A stretch of DNA of 64,000 bases, taken from positions 248,001 through 312,000 of the forward strand of contig NZ_MSJR01000002.1 in NCBI RefSeq assembly GCF_002078605.1, in the 5' to 3' direction. The DNA comes from Salegentibacter sediminis. Lineage in GTDB: Bacteria; Bacteroidota; Bacteroidia; Flavobacteriales; Flavobacteriaceae. Position numbers and translations under genes: made by a program. A model generated the notes under the pieces. The model did not search any database and had not been told where the DNA came from. It saw only the letters and a program-made list of their open reading frames with translations. This document shows, piece after piece, positions 35,710-45,183 of this stretch (position 1 is its first letter; each line of letters opens with the position of its first letter).

Positions 35710-36393
35710 ATGAAAAAACTACTTCTGCTTAGTGCAATTTTGTTAAGTATGGGCATCTTGGCCCAAGAAAACAATATGAAACAGGGAATTTTTGTTTCAG
35801 GAGAAGGGATCGTTAAAGTGGTTCCTGACGAGGTTATAATAAAATCCCAAATAGAACATGAGGGGGTGAATGCAAGTACGGTAAAAAAAGAAAATGACCA
35901 AACAGCAGATGCTATTCTGAAGTATTTAAAAGCCCAGGATATTCCTGAAAGCAATATCCAAACCGATTATGTTAACCTGAATAAAAGGTATAATTATAAC
36001 GATAAATCCTATACGTATGTAGCAAGACAGGCTATTAGCATTACTTTAAAAGACCTTGATAAATATGAGGAAATAATAAGCGGATTGCTGGAAAATGGGT
36101 TGAATGGAATTAACGGCATTCAGTTTAAATCTTCAGAAGTAGAAAAGTATAAAACCGAAGCTCGAAAAAGAGCGGTTCTCGCTGCTAAAAGAAAAGCCGA
36201 GGAATTCGCCGGGCCCCTGAATCAGCAGGTAGGAAAGGCGATTACCATCAGTGAGTCATCGGGGAATAATTTTCAGCCGGTATATCGCATGGCCGATATG
36301 AAAATGAGTGAAGAATCGGGCTCACAGCAAACTCTTTCTCCCGGGGAGATGGAAATAAGTGTAACCGTGAATGTAGGCTTTCAATTACATTAA
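35710..36393 (+). CDS. SIMPL domain-containing secreted protein
   Basis: 227 residues with a Sec signal peptide (KKLLLLSAILLSMGILAQE) and a mature SIMPL/DUF541 domain: IFVSGEGIVKVVPDEVIIKS, TVKKENDQTADAILKYLKAQ, FKSSEVEKYKTEARKRAVLA and a final MEISVTVNVGFQL strand. Such proteins are periplasmic or outer-membrane associated oligomers; reported roles include oxidative stress tolerance. No lipobox is present. Closed by a strong terminator. Confidence 0.88.
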   Translation: MKKLLLLSAILLSMGILAQENNMKQGIFVSGEGIVKVVPDEVIIKSQIEHEGVNASTVKKENDQTADAILKYLKAQDIPESNIQTDYVNLNKRYNYNDKSYTYVARQAISITLKDLDKYEEIISGLLENGLNGINGIQFKSSEVEKYKTEARKRAVLAAKRKAEEFAGPLNQQVGKAITISESSGNNFQPVYRMADMKMSEESGSQQTLSPGEMEISVTVNVGFQLH

Positions 36394-36407
36394 TATAAAT
36401 ATGACAT

Positions 36408-36437
36408 AAAAAAAAGCGCCGTACGGCGCTTTTTTTT
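36408..36437 (+). terminator. Bidirectional terminator (SIMPL / thioredoxin-like genes)
   Basis: GCGCCGTACGGCGC (36416-36429) is a perfect palindrome flanked by eight A and eight T, between convergent genes. Confidence 0.92.
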
Positions 36438-36451
36438 ATGTCCAGTAATTT

Positions 36452-37573
36452 TTATTCTTCCCCTAAAAGTTCGGCGATCTTGTTTTCAAGATTCTGTCCC
36501 CTCAGGTCTCGGGCCACTATTACGCCATCCTTATCCAGGATAAATGTGGCTGGAATAGCACGAATTCCATACTGCTTTGCCACCGGTTCATTCCAGAATT
36601 CCAGATGAGATACCTGGTGCCAGGGTAGCTTGTCTTCTTCAATTGCCTTAAGCCACTTATCTCTCTGGTTTGGACGATCCAGGGAAACTCCTATAATTTC
36701 AAGGCCTTTATCGTGGTATTTTTCATATATTTTTACTACGTTGGGATTTTCTATCCGACATGGTTTGCACCAGGCAGCCCAAAAATCTATAACGGTAACT
36801 TTTCCGCGGATCTCTTCCAGAGAAAGATCTTCTCCTTCGGGAGTTGGAGCGGTAAAATTAGGAGCTTTGCTCCCTATTGCCACAGCGCTTTCGCTTTCCA
36901 GTTTTTGTTCCAAAGACCTTGCGATGGAACTTTGTTTTACTTCATCATCCAGGCCTTCATATAATTCTTTGATCTCATTAACCGGAAAAGATTTCATATT
37001 CATCATATCCAAAAGGATCATTACCGATACAAAAGAATCGGGGTTTTCTTTCACCATTTTCTTTTTGAAGACCTTATCATTATCCATCAATTCGGCTTCG
37101 GTTTCCTGGAGCACTCTTAGTTGAGTAGAATCCCTTTGCTGAAAAGCCTGTTGCATTTGCTGGCGCCCTTCACCAACTTTTTTATTAGTTTCTTTAAGGT
37201 GGTCGAGATAAGTTGTTAGGGTCTGGTTTTCTTTTCCACCTTTTATCTCGGAAGTTCTTAAGCTATCCTTATAAATTTCGAAACTTATAGGTTGATTTTC
37301 AGAAATAAAAATCACATTTCCATCTATACCTTCGATTTCTAAGAAGCTTAAATTAGAGCTTTCCACCTCAGTAAGGTCGAGCTCAAATTTTTCATCATTA
37401 ATCGCGGTAGAATCAATTCTTTGGGGACGGGAATTTGGATTCTGGATCTCAGAAATGTAGAGCATTTTACCGTCTTCAATACCTTCAGCAGTACCTTTTA
37501 TAGAATAACCTTTATCATCCTGGCAGGATATTGTTAATAAGGCCAGGCCGGCTATTGCTAATAGTTTTCTCAT
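36452..37573 (-). CDS. TlpA-like thioredoxin-fold lipoprotein with DUF4369 domain
   Basis: 373 residues from the ATG at 37573, which gives a proper lipoprotein signal (MRKLLAIAGLALLTISCQDD); a longer frame to 37606 would start upstream of the likely transcript start. The N-terminal DUF4369-like region (YSIKGTAEGIEDGKMLYISE) is followed by a helical linker, then a thioredoxin domain (from about residue 235) with VIDFWAAWCKPCRIENPN (redox WCKPC) and the cis-Pro segment GIRAIPATFILDKDG. It reduces or isomerises disulfides outside the cytoplasm, or matures cytochromes. Common in Bacteroidota, usually of undefined partner. Confidence 0.9.
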   Translation of the reverse strand: MRKLLAIAGLALLTISCQDDKGYSIKGTAEGIEDGKMLYISEIQNPNSRPQRIDSTAINDEKFELDLTEVESSNLSFLEIEGIDGNVIFISENQPISFEIYKDSLRTSEIKGGKENQTLTTYLDHLKETNKKVGEGRQQMQQAFQQRDSTQLRVLQETEAELMDNDKVFKKKMVKENPDSFVSVMILLDMMNMKSFPVNEIKELYEGLDDEVKQSSIARSLEQKLESESAVAIGSKAPNFTAPTPEGEDLSLEEIRGKVTVIDFWAAWCKPCRIENPNVVKIYEKYHDKGLEIIGVSLDRPNQRDKWLKAIEEDKLPWHQVSHLEFWNEPVAKQYGIRAIPATFILDKDGVIVARDLRGQNLENKIAELLGEE

Positions 37574-37593
37574 AATATCAAATTTAATTTCAG

Positions 37594-37601
37594 CAAAAAT
37601 A
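37594..37601 (-). promoter_or_regulatory. -7 box (TATTTTTG) of the thioredoxin-like gene
   Basis: Minus-strand TATTTTTG ends 20 bases before the ATG at 37573 and supports that start. No clear -33 element. Confidence 0.4.
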
Positions 37602-37710
37602 AACAACTGCTAACAGAAGAGTCTTTCATTTTTATAAAATATTGTTAATTTGGAGCTTCATCAAAGTTCGGGCTTACAGAAAATGTAATTTTACCCAATA
37701 TTATCAGGTA

Positions 37711-40080
37711 ATGAAAGAACAAATTGAAGATTTTCCATTTAAGATTAAGATCAGTTTCCACAAGGTGATTGATGTTTATAAAGCACAACTTGCAAATGGA
37801 ATAGATGGGATTTCCCGGGAATATGTTGAGAAAATCCTGGATTATGTAGATTCTTTTCCCCAATTGACAGAAGGTATTGTAGATCGCGAAGAACTTGTAG
37901 AACTTAAAGAACCTATAAAAATCCTGCTGGATGATATCTTCCCCAGTATTTTAAGCGATAACGAGATTAAAACAGCTTCGGCCCCTCATCACAATATATT
38001 CTTTAACCGTTCCAAAAGATTAAAACGGATAATGAATAATACGGGAAAAGATTTTAATCTTCAAATGCGTAATATGGATGCAGATATGCATTACATCCAC
38101 GCGTGTATCAATATCCTGAACGCTTACTATGGATACGATATAGATTTTTCCAGGCCCATGTATTATGATATTCCTGATGAAAATGGAATTATGCGTCACT
38201 ATCGTGTAGCCATAAACGGGGATTTTGTGGATTTGGAACCTACCGAGAAAGCAAAGAAAATAAGCCAGGAGGATGTAGATAAACTCATTCAAAATTTTGA
38301 AGATATTTCTGTCTGGAAGGAAATGTTCCCACCTCAAAGCTGGCTGTTCAAAGGTTTTATTATCCTGAACCTTACCGATGTAACTATAGATGAAGCTATT
38401 TCAGAATTAAAAACCACCCTGTTATTTGAACAGGCTTCTCAAAAGGACGAATTGCTGAAACTGCAGGAAATCTTTCGATCTATTTATAAGATCCCCGATT
38501 TAAAAGTTGGTTACACGGTGTATAACTCCCAGGATAACCTTTTTGAACGAATGGAAAGCAAGGATGCCCGGAGTTTTATTTTAAACAACAAGCAGGAGAG
38601 CGATTGTAAGACTGGTTTATGCGAGAAAGGTTTTAGAAAATTATTTGAAGAACGCAGTTTCTTCAGTATTCCGAATGTGAAGGCTTATGCCAGAAAAACC
38701 AATAATAATTTCCTGTCTCAACAATTGCTGTCTAATGATATAAAGAGTTGTATCCTGGCACCAGTGGTCAAAAACAACAGGCTTTTGGGAATTCTGGAGT
38801 TGGTGTCTACCCGAAAAAATGAACTTAATAGTATTAATACCATTAAGCTTGACGAGATCCTTCCTTATATCGCGACAGCGGTAGATCGAAACCGTACCGA
38901 TTTTGAAAACAGGATTAAAGCGGTGATACAAAGTGAATGCACTTCCATTCATCCAAGTGTGCTTTGGGTCTTTGAAAGGGAAGCCAAGAAATTCATTAAA
39001 GATTTTGACGAGGACGGCCTGGCTTCTTTTAAGGATATTGTTTTCAGGGATATATATCCTCTATATGGGCAAATAGATGTAGTGGCTTCCTCTGAGGCCA
39101 GAAATGAAGCTATTCAGAAGGATTTACTACATCAGTTAAAAATCATTGTGAAGATTATAGACAAGGCCTACGAAAAAGAGAATCTTCCTATCTATGAACA
39201 GGTGAAATTCAGAATTGCCGATTTTAGAAAGGAACTAAAGGAAAGCCTGAATGCCTCCAGTGAACAGAAGGTATTTAATTTATTGCAAAAAGAGGTAAAT
39301 CCTATTGTTTCACATCTCAAAAAGCAATCTCCTGAACTGAAGAAGATGGTAGATGACTATCAAAAGGAACTTAATCCCGAAACAGGGATTGTATATAACC
39401 ATCGCAAGAATTACGATGAAACCGTACAACAAATAAACCGGACGATGTCTCGCTATATAGATAGGAAACAGGTAAAGGCACAGGAGATCTATCCGCATTA
39501 TTTTGAGCGTTATAAGACCGATGGTGTAGATCACAATATTTACATAGGAGCTTCGATGGCGCGAAATAAAGCCTTTAATAAAGTCTATTTGTATAATATG
39601 AGATTGTGGCAGTTGAGTACGATGTGTGAAATGGAAAATCGTTTCTACCAATTGCAGGAAAATACGCCTATAAAGTTGGATGCTGCTTCTTTAATTCTTG
39701 TCTATAATTCCACCTTGTCGATAAGATATCGCATGGATGAGAAGAAGTTTGATGTAGATGGCACCTATAATGCCCGCTATGAGATCATTAAAAAACGTAT
39801 CGATAAAGCTTTCATTAAAAATACTGAAGAGCGAATCACCCAAAAAGGAAAGATCGCAATAATCTATTCTCAACGCAGCGATGAGCGCGAATACCTTCGC
39901 TATATCAAATACCTTCAGGCCAAGAAATACTTGGGCGAGGAGGTGGAAATCCTTGAGTTGGAAGATGTCCAGGGAGTTGTTGGGTTAAAGGCCATAAGGG
40001 TGAATATCCTTTATACCCCAGATGAAGCAGACCCCGAAAAAACCATTACTTATGAAGACCTTATGCAGGAATTAAACTAA
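37711..40080 (+). CDS. Large GAF-domain protein of unknown function
   Basis: 789 residues from the ATG at 37711 (MKEQIEDFPFKIKISFHKVI); an in-frame ATG at 37642 would add 23 atypical residues. No signal peptide. A GAF-like sensor domain lies near residues 260-415 (GYTVYNSQDNLFERMESKD, SCILAPVVKNNRLLGILELV). The long helical C-terminus has YFERYKTDGVDHNIYIGASM and ends with a compact alpha/beta-looking part (GKIAIIYSQRSDEREYLRYI). There is no kinase, cyclase, GGDEF or DNA-binding domain that I can see. It overlaps the HD/Pycsar-effector-like gene by 9 bases, tail to tail. Confidence 0.75.
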   Translation: MKEQIEDFPFKIKISFHKVIDVYKAQLANGIDGISREYVEKILDYVDSFPQLTEGIVDREELVELKEPIKILLDDIFPSILSDNEIKTASAPHHNIFFNRSKRLKRIMNNTGKDFNLQMRNMDADMHYIHACINILNAYYGYDIDFSRPMYYDIPDENGIMRHYRVAINGDFVDLEPTEKAKKISQEDVDKLIQNFEDISVWKEMFPPQSWLFKGFIILNLTDVTIDEAISELKTTLLFEQASQKDELLKLQEIFRSIYKIPDLKVGYTVYNSQDNLFERMESKDARSFILNNKQESDCKTGLCEKGFRKLFEERSFFSIPNVKAYARKTNNNFLSQQLLSNDIKSCILAPVVKNNRLLGILELVSTRKNELNSINTIKLDEILPYIATAVDRNRTDFENRIKAVIQSECTSIHPSVLWVFEREAKKFIKDFDEDGLASFKDIVFRDIYPLYGQIDVVASSEARNEAIQKDLLHQLKIIVKIIDKAYEKENLPIYEQVKFRIADFRKELKESLNASSEQKVFNLLQKEVNPIVSHLKKQSPELKKMVDDYQKELNPETGIVYNHRKNYDETVQQINRTMSRYIDRKQVKAQEIYPHYFERYKTDGVDHNIYIGASMARNKAFNKVYLYNMRLWQLSTMCEMENRFYQLQENTPIKLDAASLILVYNSTLSIRYRMDEKKFDVDGTYNARYEIIKKRIDKAFIKNTEERITQKGKIAIIYSQRSDEREYLRYIKYLQAKKYLGEEVEILELEDVQGVVGLKAIRVNILYTPDEADPEKTITYEDLMQELN

Positions 40081-41256
40081 ATAAAAAGCGATTACAAAGC
40101 TTATTACCGAAAGAATAATTCCTGCCATAAAGACTAAATAGGTTAACCTTAACAGCATATATTTTCGGTGTAGAACCTTTCCCAGCAAATGTAAATCCAA
40201 CATCAGGGATTCATAAACATAATCTTTATCTTTTATGATTTCCTTCATTCCCCAACGAAACTGCTCGAAAGGCATCTTATGGAAATTTCCGAAAAAGAGT
40301 AAATTTACTTCTCTGTTCTTCACCTGATCCTTGGTGAATTCGCCGCTGGTTACGTTCGGCCTGGTAGACATAATGGAAAGAATAATAGAGGCCACACTAA
40401 ACAGCATTAATACAAGGCTGGGAATAAGAAGGTGTTTATGGGTTTCGGCGTCCAGTTTGGGCAACAAATTAGCAAATGCCAGGGAAATAATGATAGCATT
40501 TACTGAAAGAAGGATGTTTGCTTTGGTATCGGCAATATCGCTTAATTTTATATGGTTCCGCAAAGTGACCCTGAAAAGCGTTTGAATACTGCGTTCAGGA
40601 TTATCATTCTTAAACTTCGCCTTCATGCGAGCCTTAGCCTCTTCTTTTTTAAGCTTTTTCTCCTGCTTTTTTTGTGATTCAATGAGGTCGAGCAGGTTTT
40701 TTTCTTTGCCTTGCTGCCAGGTGGTAAGCGCATAAGTGGTGTAAAATTGATGCTTTTCGGTAAGCATTTCAATATTTTCCTGCACCCATTCTGGAGCGGT
40801 ATAATTATTTATATTTTGTAATTCCAGTTCCTGCCTAAGCAATTCACTGGTTTCCTCGAAATAATCTTTGGCAAAGTGCGAGGAGTCTGCATCCCTTATT
40901 ATCTTTTCGGGAAGAGTTTCCGGTTCAGTATCAAAGCAGGTTGCTTTTATATATTGCTGAACTTTTTCAATGAGTTCAGGGGTGGCATTATTTTCTTTTA
41001 AAAAGGAAGTTGCAATGTTCACGCTCTCTTTTTCGTGCCCCTTAAAAGTACGTGTGTATCCTGTGTCATGGAGCCATGCCGCCAGTAATAGCGCCTCTTT
41101 CTCTTTAACATTAATTTCAGAATTATCAATTAATTCTTTAGTACTTTTAACCACTCGCTGCGTATGCTTGTAGTTATGATAAATAAAGGTATTGGGTAAT
41201 TTTTCCTTAAAAAGATTCAGCACAAATTTATCGGCTTTCTCTATTAGTTGGTTCAT
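40072..41256 (-). CDS. HD phosphohydrolase fused to a Pycsar-effector-type (DUF5706) membrane domain
   Basis: 394 residues. The N-terminal HD domain (about 1-170) has YHNYKHTQRVV, LAAWLHDTGYTRTF (the HD pair) and IIRDADSSHFAKDYF, so the metal site is complete. A charged coiled linker (SQKKQEKKLKKEEAKARMKA) leads to the DUF5706/PycTM domain with the hallmark LSDIADTKANILLSVNAI and three predicted membrane helices, the last ending LSVISFVIAFYLV. PycTM proteins are membrane-damaging effectors of Pycsar anti-phage systems, triggered by cCMP or cUMP. No cyclase gene is adjacent, so a standard two-gene Pycsar system is not present. Start chosen at MNQLIEKADKF; 41304 is also possible. Confidence 0.85.
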   Translation of the reverse strand: MNQLIEKADKFVLNLFKEKLPNTFIYHNYKHTQRVVKSTKELIDNSEINVKEKEALLLAAWLHDTGYTRTFKGHEKESVNIATSFLKENNATPELIEKVQQYIKATCFDTEPETLPEKIIRDADSSHFAKDYFEETSELLRQELELQNINNYTAPEWVQENIEMLTEKHQFYTTYALTTWQQGKEKNLLDLIESQKKQEKKLKKEEAKARMKAKFKNDNPERSIQTLFRVTLRNHIKLSDIADTKANILLSVNAIIISLAFANLLPKLDAETHKHLLIPSLVLMLFSVASIILSIMSTRPNVTSGEFTKDQVKNREVNLLFFGNFHKMPFEQFRWGMKEIIKDKDYVYESLMLDLHLLGKVLHRKYMLLRLTYLVFMAGIILSVISFVIAFYLV

Positions 41257-41306
41257 GTGCACTTTTTTTTGTCCAAGCCAAATTACAAAAAAGATCAAAC
41301 TCATAT

Positions 41307-44300
41307 ATGAAAAAAAATATCTTCTTTCCTTTTATCGCCTTTTCGATTCTTCTAACATCCTGTGTTACGGTAAAACCGAAAATCCATGAAGATGAACCTA
41401 AAGAGGACTTTGGCTACCCCGAAACAAAAGAAATAGAAAAATCCTTTTACTTAATTGGCGATGGTGGGTACTCACCTGAAGGGGGTTCTTCTAAAGGCCT
41501 TATTGCTTTTAAAAATTTCCTGGACTCGGTAAAAAAGCCTGAAAATTATACCTTCTTTCTTGGCGATAATATCTATCCCGATGGCATGCCGCCAGAAGGA
41601 GACCCGGAAAGAGAAAAGGCCGAGTATATGCTTGATGCTCAACTTGACGCCATTGAGGAATATGATGGCAATGTACTTGTAATTCCCGGCAATCATGATT
41701 GGTACAATCAAGGTATTCCCGGGCTGGATCGTCAGGAAGATTATTTAAAAGAGAAATTTGAAGAGAATCTTATCTGGTCTCCTGAAACAGGCTGTGGTTT
41801 GGAAATTATAGAGGTATCAGAGGATATTCAACTTATAGTCATCGATTCCCAATGGTATCTTACAGATTGGGACAAACATCCAAAGGTTAACGACGATTGC
41901 GGACAGATCAAAACCCGCGAGGCTATGTTGCTGGAGGTAGAGACCGAGCTTAAAAAGAGTCAGAATAAAACTGTACTCATAACTCTGCACCATCCGGTAC
42001 TTTCTAATGGAATTCACGGAGGGCAGTACAATTTCAACCGACATATTTATCCCAGTCAAAAGAAGTTGCCAATTCCCATCCTGGGTTCCCTTGCGATGTT
42101 GATTAGGACCACAGGAGGGGTGTCTATTCAGGATCTTCAGAATGAGAGATATAAGTCGCTGGCCCGTAGGCTTGAGACCATAGCCCACCGAAGAGAGCGG
42201 GTGATATTTATTGCAGGGCACGAGCATTCTCTCCAGTATATCGATAATGGTAATATCAAGCAGATCGTTTCAGGCTCAGGATCTAAAGGAACTTTTGCCA
42301 GCCTTAGTAATGACGGGCGTTTTGCCTATAGCGGGCAGGGATTTGCCGTTCTGGATGTGTTTAAGGATGGTTCTTCCTGGGTAAGTTTCTACGGAAATGA
42401 AAAAAATAAAGCCAAGTTACTTTTTCAGAAGGAAATTAATTCTGCGCCGCAGGAATACGATCTAAGTCAGTTCTCCACAGAGTTTCCTGAAACAATTACT
42501 ACATCGGTCTATTCAAAAGAAGAAACCGAAAAAAGTGATTTTCACCGAACCGTTTGGGGTAAGCGTTACCGGGAACTTTACGGAAAAGATATAGAAGTGA
42601 AAGTGGCCGATCTCGATACTTTATATGGTGGTCTCGAACCCCTCATCAAATCGGGAGGGCACCAAACGGTCTCGGTAAGAATGAAAGATACCTTGAACCG
42701 GGAGTATAATATGAGAAGGATAAGGAAGGAATCTGTGCAGTATTTGCAAAAAGTGGCCTTTAAGACGACTCCTATTCAGGATGATCTGGAAAATACCGTT
42801 GCAGAGAGACTGATGACCGATTTTTATACTGCTGCACATCCATATGCTTTTTTAGCAGTGCCTGGCTTGGCTTCTGCCGTTGACGTTCATCACACCAACC
42901 CTGAACTGTTTTATATGCCAAAGCAGCCAATCCTGGGAAGATATAATGAGGAGCACGGAGATGATATCTATATGATTGTGGAACGCCCGGAAGAGAATTG
43001 GCTTGGAAAGGAAAGTTTTGGAAGCCCCAATCACGACATTGTGAGCACCGCCGATATGTTTGAAAGGCTAAGACGAGATGAAAAATATACCCTCGATGAG
43101 CCGCGATACGTAAGATCCCGTATTTTCGATATGCTTATAGGCGACTGGGATCGCCACCAGGACCAATGGCGCTGGGCCGAGATCGAAGATCAGGAAGGAA
43201 ACCGCCACTTTGAAGCTATTCCCAGAGACCGCGATCAGGTGTTTTCTAATTTTGATGGCGCTTTCTTCGGAACGCTCAGAGCACTTGCTGGTTTTGCAAA
43301 TCAATTTGCCGTGTATGATGAGGATATTAAAGATGTGGAATGGTTTAATATCGCAGCGGTTGGTCTTGACCGTTCCCTGCTGCAAAATGTGGGCCGAGAA
43401 ACCTGGTTGAAAGAGGCCAAGTTTATTCAGGAGAATATGACCGATGAAGACATAGATAAAGCATTTGAGAAACTTCCCCCGGAAAGCAGAGAGGAAACCT
43501 TGGAAGATCTTATCGCAAAGTTAAAAGGAAGAAGAGATAATATTGTCGATATTGCGATGCGTTATTATGATCATTTGGCCAGTCTTGCCATTGTAACCGG
43601 TACCGATAAAGATGATTTTATAGATGTTACCCGCCTTCCGGAAGGTAAAACCAGAGTTAAAATAACAAGAAATAAAGGAGGGGAACGTGCGGAGACGCTC
43701 AGTGAGAAAACTTATTCCAGAGAAGAAACAAAAGATATCTGGATATATGGACTGGATGACGAAGATAAGATCCGGGTAGATGGAGAAGGAGATGAGGAAA
43801 TTTACCTGAGGATCATCGGAGGTTTAGGAAATGATATCTATACCATTAAAAATGGCCGAAACCTAAAGGTCTATGATCATAAATCATTACCCAATACAAT
43901 TAAAGAGGAGGGAAATGCCCGATTTAGATTTAGAGATCATTATGATATTAATACCTACGATAAAGATAAAAAGAACTTTAAGGGTGGAGCCTTTTTACCG
44001 GGGTTGGGGTATAATCCTGATGATGGGTTTAAAATAGGGATTGAAAGTGTATATACCGTAAACAACTTTAAGCGCAATCCGTTTACCTCGAAACATACTT
44101 TTGGCGGAGGTTATTATTTTGCAACTAATGGCTACGACCTTTATTATGAAGGAGAATTCGCTAATATTATTGGGAGATATAATTTACGGGTAGGGGCCAG
44201 TTATAACAGCCCGAATTTTGCCAGTAACCTTTTTGGCTATGGAAACGAAACAGAAAACTTCGATGACGAGTTGGGAATGGATTATAACCGTGTGAAAATA

Positions 44301-45026
44301 AGCCGGTATGCTGCTAAAGCCGGATTTGTAAAAAAGACACCTTTTGGGAGCTACTTTAGTTATTTGGCGAATTTTGAAAGTAATAAAGTAGAAGATACCG
44401 AAGGGCGGTTTATCCACGAAGAATTTAATATTACTGATGAAGATTTCTTCGAGAGAAAATATTTTGCAGGACTGGATGCCTTATATCGCTATGAAAGCTA
44501 CGATAATTCCTTAAATCCAACCCGGGGGATGAAATTTGAGTTAAACCTGGGAGGGAAGATCAATACCGCTGATACCGATCAACATTATGGATATTTTAAA
44601 CCCTACTGGAGCTTTTTTAATGCCCTGAGCCGAAACCGGAAACTTGTATTAAAATCCAAGGTGATGGCACATTTAAATATGGGCGATGGTTATGAGTTTT
44701 ATCAGGCCGCACGCCTTGGGGGCGAAACCGGCCTCAGAGGCTATAGGTTACATAGGTTTATAGGAAAAAGCGCCTTTGCTACAGGAGGAGACCTGCGCTA
44801 TAGTTTTGATGAATTCAAGACCGGCTTTTTACCAATACAATTAGGAGTTTTTGGAGGCTATGATCTGGGTAGAGTCTGGAATGATTTTGAAGAGAGTGAC
44901 AAATGGCACGACTCCTACGGTGGTGGTTTCTGGGTGACCAGTGCTCGAGCCGTAAACGGGACCTTTAGTTTCTTTAAGGGTTCGGAAGGTTGGAGGTTTG
45001 CTTTTGGCCTTGGCTTTGAATTCTAA
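41307..45026 (+). CDS. Metallophosphoesterase / kinase-like / outer-membrane barrel multidomain protein
   Basis: 1239 residues. Signal peptide with lipobox LLTSC (no surface-export signature). Residues about 45-370 are a calcineurin-like phosphoesterase with GDGGY, FLGDNIYPDGMP, IPGNHDWYNQG, TLHHPVLSNG and AGHEHSLQY, so both metal sites are complete. Residues about 450-800 are a second domain with VRSRIFDMLIGDWDRHQDQW and IPRDRDQVFSNFDGAF, spaced like the catalytic and metal loops of Fam20/HipA-like kinases (inference). The C-terminal 350 residues are a surface-antigen-type beta-barrel (GGETGLRGYRLHRFIGKSAF, ending AFGLGFEF). Likely anchored in the outer membrane; substrate unknown. Confidence 0.8.
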   Translation: MKKNIFFPFIAFSILLTSCVTVKPKIHEDEPKEDFGYPETKEIEKSFYLIGDGGYSPEGGSSKGLIAFKNFLDSVKKPENYTFFLGDNIYPDGMPPEGDPEREKAEYMLDAQLDAIEEYDGNVLVIPGNHDWYNQGIPGLDRQEDYLKEKFEENLIWSPETGCGLEIIEVSEDIQLIVIDSQWYLTDWDKHPKVNDDCGQIKTREAMLLEVETELKKSQNKTVLITLHHPVLSNGIHGGQYNFNRHIYPSQKKLPIPILGSLAMLIRTTGGVSIQDLQNERYKSLARRLETIAHRRERVIFIAGHEHSLQYIDNGNIKQIVSGSGSKGTFASLSNDGRFAYSGQGFAVLDVFKDGSSWVSFYGNEKNKAKLLFQKEINSAPQEYDLSQFSTEFPETITTSVYSKEETEKSDFHRTVWGKRYRELYGKDIEVKVADLDTLYGGLEPLIKSGGHQTVSVRMKDTLNREYNMRRIRKESVQYLQKVAFKTTPIQDDLENTVAERLMTDFYTAAHPYAFLAVPGLASAVDVHHTNPELFYMPKQPILGRYNEEHGDDIYMIVERPEENWLGKESFGSPNHDIVSTADMFERLRRDEKYTLDEPRYVRSRIFDMLIGDWDRHQDQWRWAEIEDQEGNRHFEAIPRDRDQVFSNFDGAFFGTLRALAGFANQFAVYDEDIKDVEWFNIAAVGLDRSLLQNVGRETWLKEAKFIQENMTDEDIDKAFEKLPPESREETLEDLIAKLKGRRDNIVDIAMRYYDHLASLAIVTGTDKDDFIDVTRLPEGKTRVKITRNKGGERAETLSEKTYSREETKDIWIYGLDDEDKIRVDGEGDEEIYLRIIGGLGNDIYTIKNGRNLKVYDHKSLPNTIKEEGNARFRFRDHYDINTYDKDKKNFKGGAFLPGLGYNPDDGFKIGIESVYTVNNFKRNPFTSKHTFGGGYYFATNGYDLYYEGEFANIIGRYNLRVGASYNSPNFASNLFGYGNETENFDDELGMDYNRVKISRYAAKAGFVKKTPFGSYFSYLANFESNKVEDTEGRFIHEEFNITDEDFFERKYFAGLDALYRYESYDNSLNPTRGMKFELNLGGKINTADTDQHYGYFKPYWSFFNALSRNRKLVLKSKVMAHLNMGDGYEFYQAARLGGETGLRGYRLHRFIGKSAFATGGDLRYSFDEFKTGFLPIQLGVFGGYDLGRVWNDFEESDKWHDSYGGGFWVTSARAVNGTFSFFKGSEGWRFAFGLGFEF

Positions 45027-45071
45027 GATTGGTTCCTCTGCTATAGCTAAAACATAAGAATAATTTTAACC

Positions 45072-45111
45072 TGAAGCGCCCCATCTGGTTAGATGGGGCG
45101 CTTCAATTTTT
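45072..45111 (+). terminator. Terminator after the phosphoesterase/barrel gene
   Basis: GAAGCGCCCCATC (45073-45085), loop TGGTTA, GATGGGGCGCTTC (45092-45104), then AATTTTT: a 13-bp stem. Confidence 0.9.
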
Positions 45112-45183
45112 CACTTTATGTTACTTTATTAGTACAGGGGTGCTTTATAATGAAGATTCCCTGGGCTGGCTGCGTCTTGTGTT

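Noticed and set aside
40072-41256. A complete two-gene Pycsar defence system
   Set aside because: No nucleotide cyclase gene lies nearby; the neighbour is a GAF protein in convergent orientation.
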